Shown: in pieces, positions 33,090 through 33,381 of the stretch
How positions within the stretch are numbered: position 1 is the stretch's first letter
Layout: every line of letters starts with the position of its first letter
Origin: Cyclobacteriaceae bacterium
GTDB taxonomy: Bacteria; Bacteroidota; Bacteroidia; Cytophagales; Cyclobacteriaceae
Length of the DNA: 33,381 bases
Assembly (NCBI GenBank): GCA_020832305.1
Contig: JAFIEV010000068.1
Location: 1-33,381, forward strand
Direction: 5' to 3'
The notes under the pieces: generated by a model
Databases searched by the model: none
Seen by the model: only the letters and a program-made list of their open reading frames with translations
What the model was told of the DNA's origin: nothing
Position numbers and translations under genes: made by a program

Positions 33090-33258
33090 TGCGAATTATG
33101 TCCTCAGATATTTGTTGAAGGACAATCAAAATCAGTTTCTGATTGTAAAAAAAATTATCGAAAACGACCATATATATCTTCGTGCCGCCGTGGTTCTTGG
33201 CCCCACGAAACACCAACAAACGAATGATAATCAATACTTTATAATTAGTGCCTCTTAG
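33076..33258 (+). pseudogene. PIN-domain toxin interrupted by a hairpin repeat unit
   Basis: The first 36 residues (MVLIDANYVLRYLLKDNQNQ, then IVKKIIENDHIYL) are a PIN N-terminus with the first catalytic Asp5. At about 33183 the sequence becomes a GTGGTTCTTG-GCCC-CACGAAACAC hairpin unit (GTGG at 33190) with its usual AATGATAATCAATACTTTATAA tail, and the frame closes at 33258. Around 100 C-terminal residues with the remaining catalytic acids are not found before the window ends. The upstream antitoxin-like gene is intact. Confidence 0.75.
33190..33250 (+). repeat. Single hairpin repeat unit inside the PIN gene
   Basis: The only solitary complete copy of the hairpin unit, with arms GTGGTTCTTG and CACGAAACAC and a partly altered left arm. 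The other complete copies come in pairs 102 bases apart. Bases 33259-33381 are AT-rich with no gene seen. Confidence 0.7.
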
Positions 33259-33381
33259 AAAACACCCTGCCTGAAAATTCGAATACAACTATACCAATAA
33301 ATAATTATACTATTTACATATGACGTAAAGCGCATTTCAGTGCATTTTCATTTTGTCATATTGCTTTTGTATCAATATAGT

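Noticed and set aside
19164-33258. Conjugative element, prophage or IS
   Set aside because: No transposase, integrase, relaxase or phage structural gene is present in the window.
18430-33381. Classical integron with attC sites
   Set aside because: Words such as GTTTAAC and ATTCAAC fit the degenerate RYYYAAC box by chance in such AT-rich arrays. No paired GTTRRRY box at cassette spacing and no IntI gene are seen. Kept only as an analogy.
18430-33381. Diversity-generating retroelement, suggested by S23/Avd-like genes
   Set aside because: No reverse transcriptase and no template/variable repeat pair with adenine-specific changes were found.

Overview
The window looks like a chromosomal segment of a Bacteroidota bacterium, probably of the Cytophagales/Saprospiria type. 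The evidence is a complete SusC/SusD (RagA/RagB) pair, a subtilisin with a type IX secretion C-terminal sorting domain, several lipoproteins with Bacteroidota-style lipoboxes, and Bacteroidota promoter elements (TTG-N19-TAnnTTTG) before some genes. No rRNA, tRNA, CRISPR array, integrase or transposase gene was seen.

Bases 1-18333 are ordinary chromosome. A 420-bp-period direct repeat full of small hairpins (1-774) is followed by mscL and a secreted protein of the family usually labelled 'asparagine synthetase B' (both minus strand), a FtsX/MacB-type permease, a small secreted protein with a sorting-tail-like C-terminus, and a TSGG-repeat DUF4097-type protein. A five-gene plus-strand locus follows (6191-15542): SusC, SusD, a Calx-beta lipoprotein, a second lipoprotein and a secreted S8 protease. 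I infer that the protease digests protein outside the cell and the SusCD pair imports the peptides. Convergent to it, on the minus strand, is a three-gene operon: ECF sigma factor, membrane anti-sigma factor, and a secreted protein built from two related halves. Two large hairpins with a shared loop but different stems lie between the sigma and anti-sigma genes.

Bases 18334-33381 are very different. Nineteen genes or gene remnants all lie on the plus strand and are separated by hundreds of bases of repetitive DNA. Cargo: two AbiE-like toxin-antitoxin pairs (DUF6922-type plus nucleotidyltransferase), two AAA/DUF4143 ATPases, an AlbA_2/HATPase wHTH regulator, two S23-type four-helix-bundle proteins, a DUF433 protein, a UPF0175 antitoxin, two members of a small antitoxin-like family, broken PIN toxins, and one GC-rich Wzm-type polysaccharide ABC permease. 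In several systems the antitoxin side is intact and the toxin is truncated or missing.

The repeats fall into classes: (i) arrays of degenerate 7-8 bp 'words' (GTTTAATC, ATTCAACA, CACGCAT, GAGCTAC, GTTAAAC, TTAACAC, GGTGAAA); (ii) a hairpin element in pairs exactly 102 bp apart; (iii) a GTTG-GGAG hairpin element; (iv) CCCGGGGTT palindromes. Between cassettes the order is usually stop codon, T-rich GTTTAATC arm, spacer, A-rich ATTCAACA arm, next start codon, so the two arms form a giant imperfect inverted repeat oriented with respect to the genes. This cassette-like architecture is the best candidate in the window for an undescribed system. Whether it is mobile or only a repeat-rich graveyard cannot be decided from one sequence.
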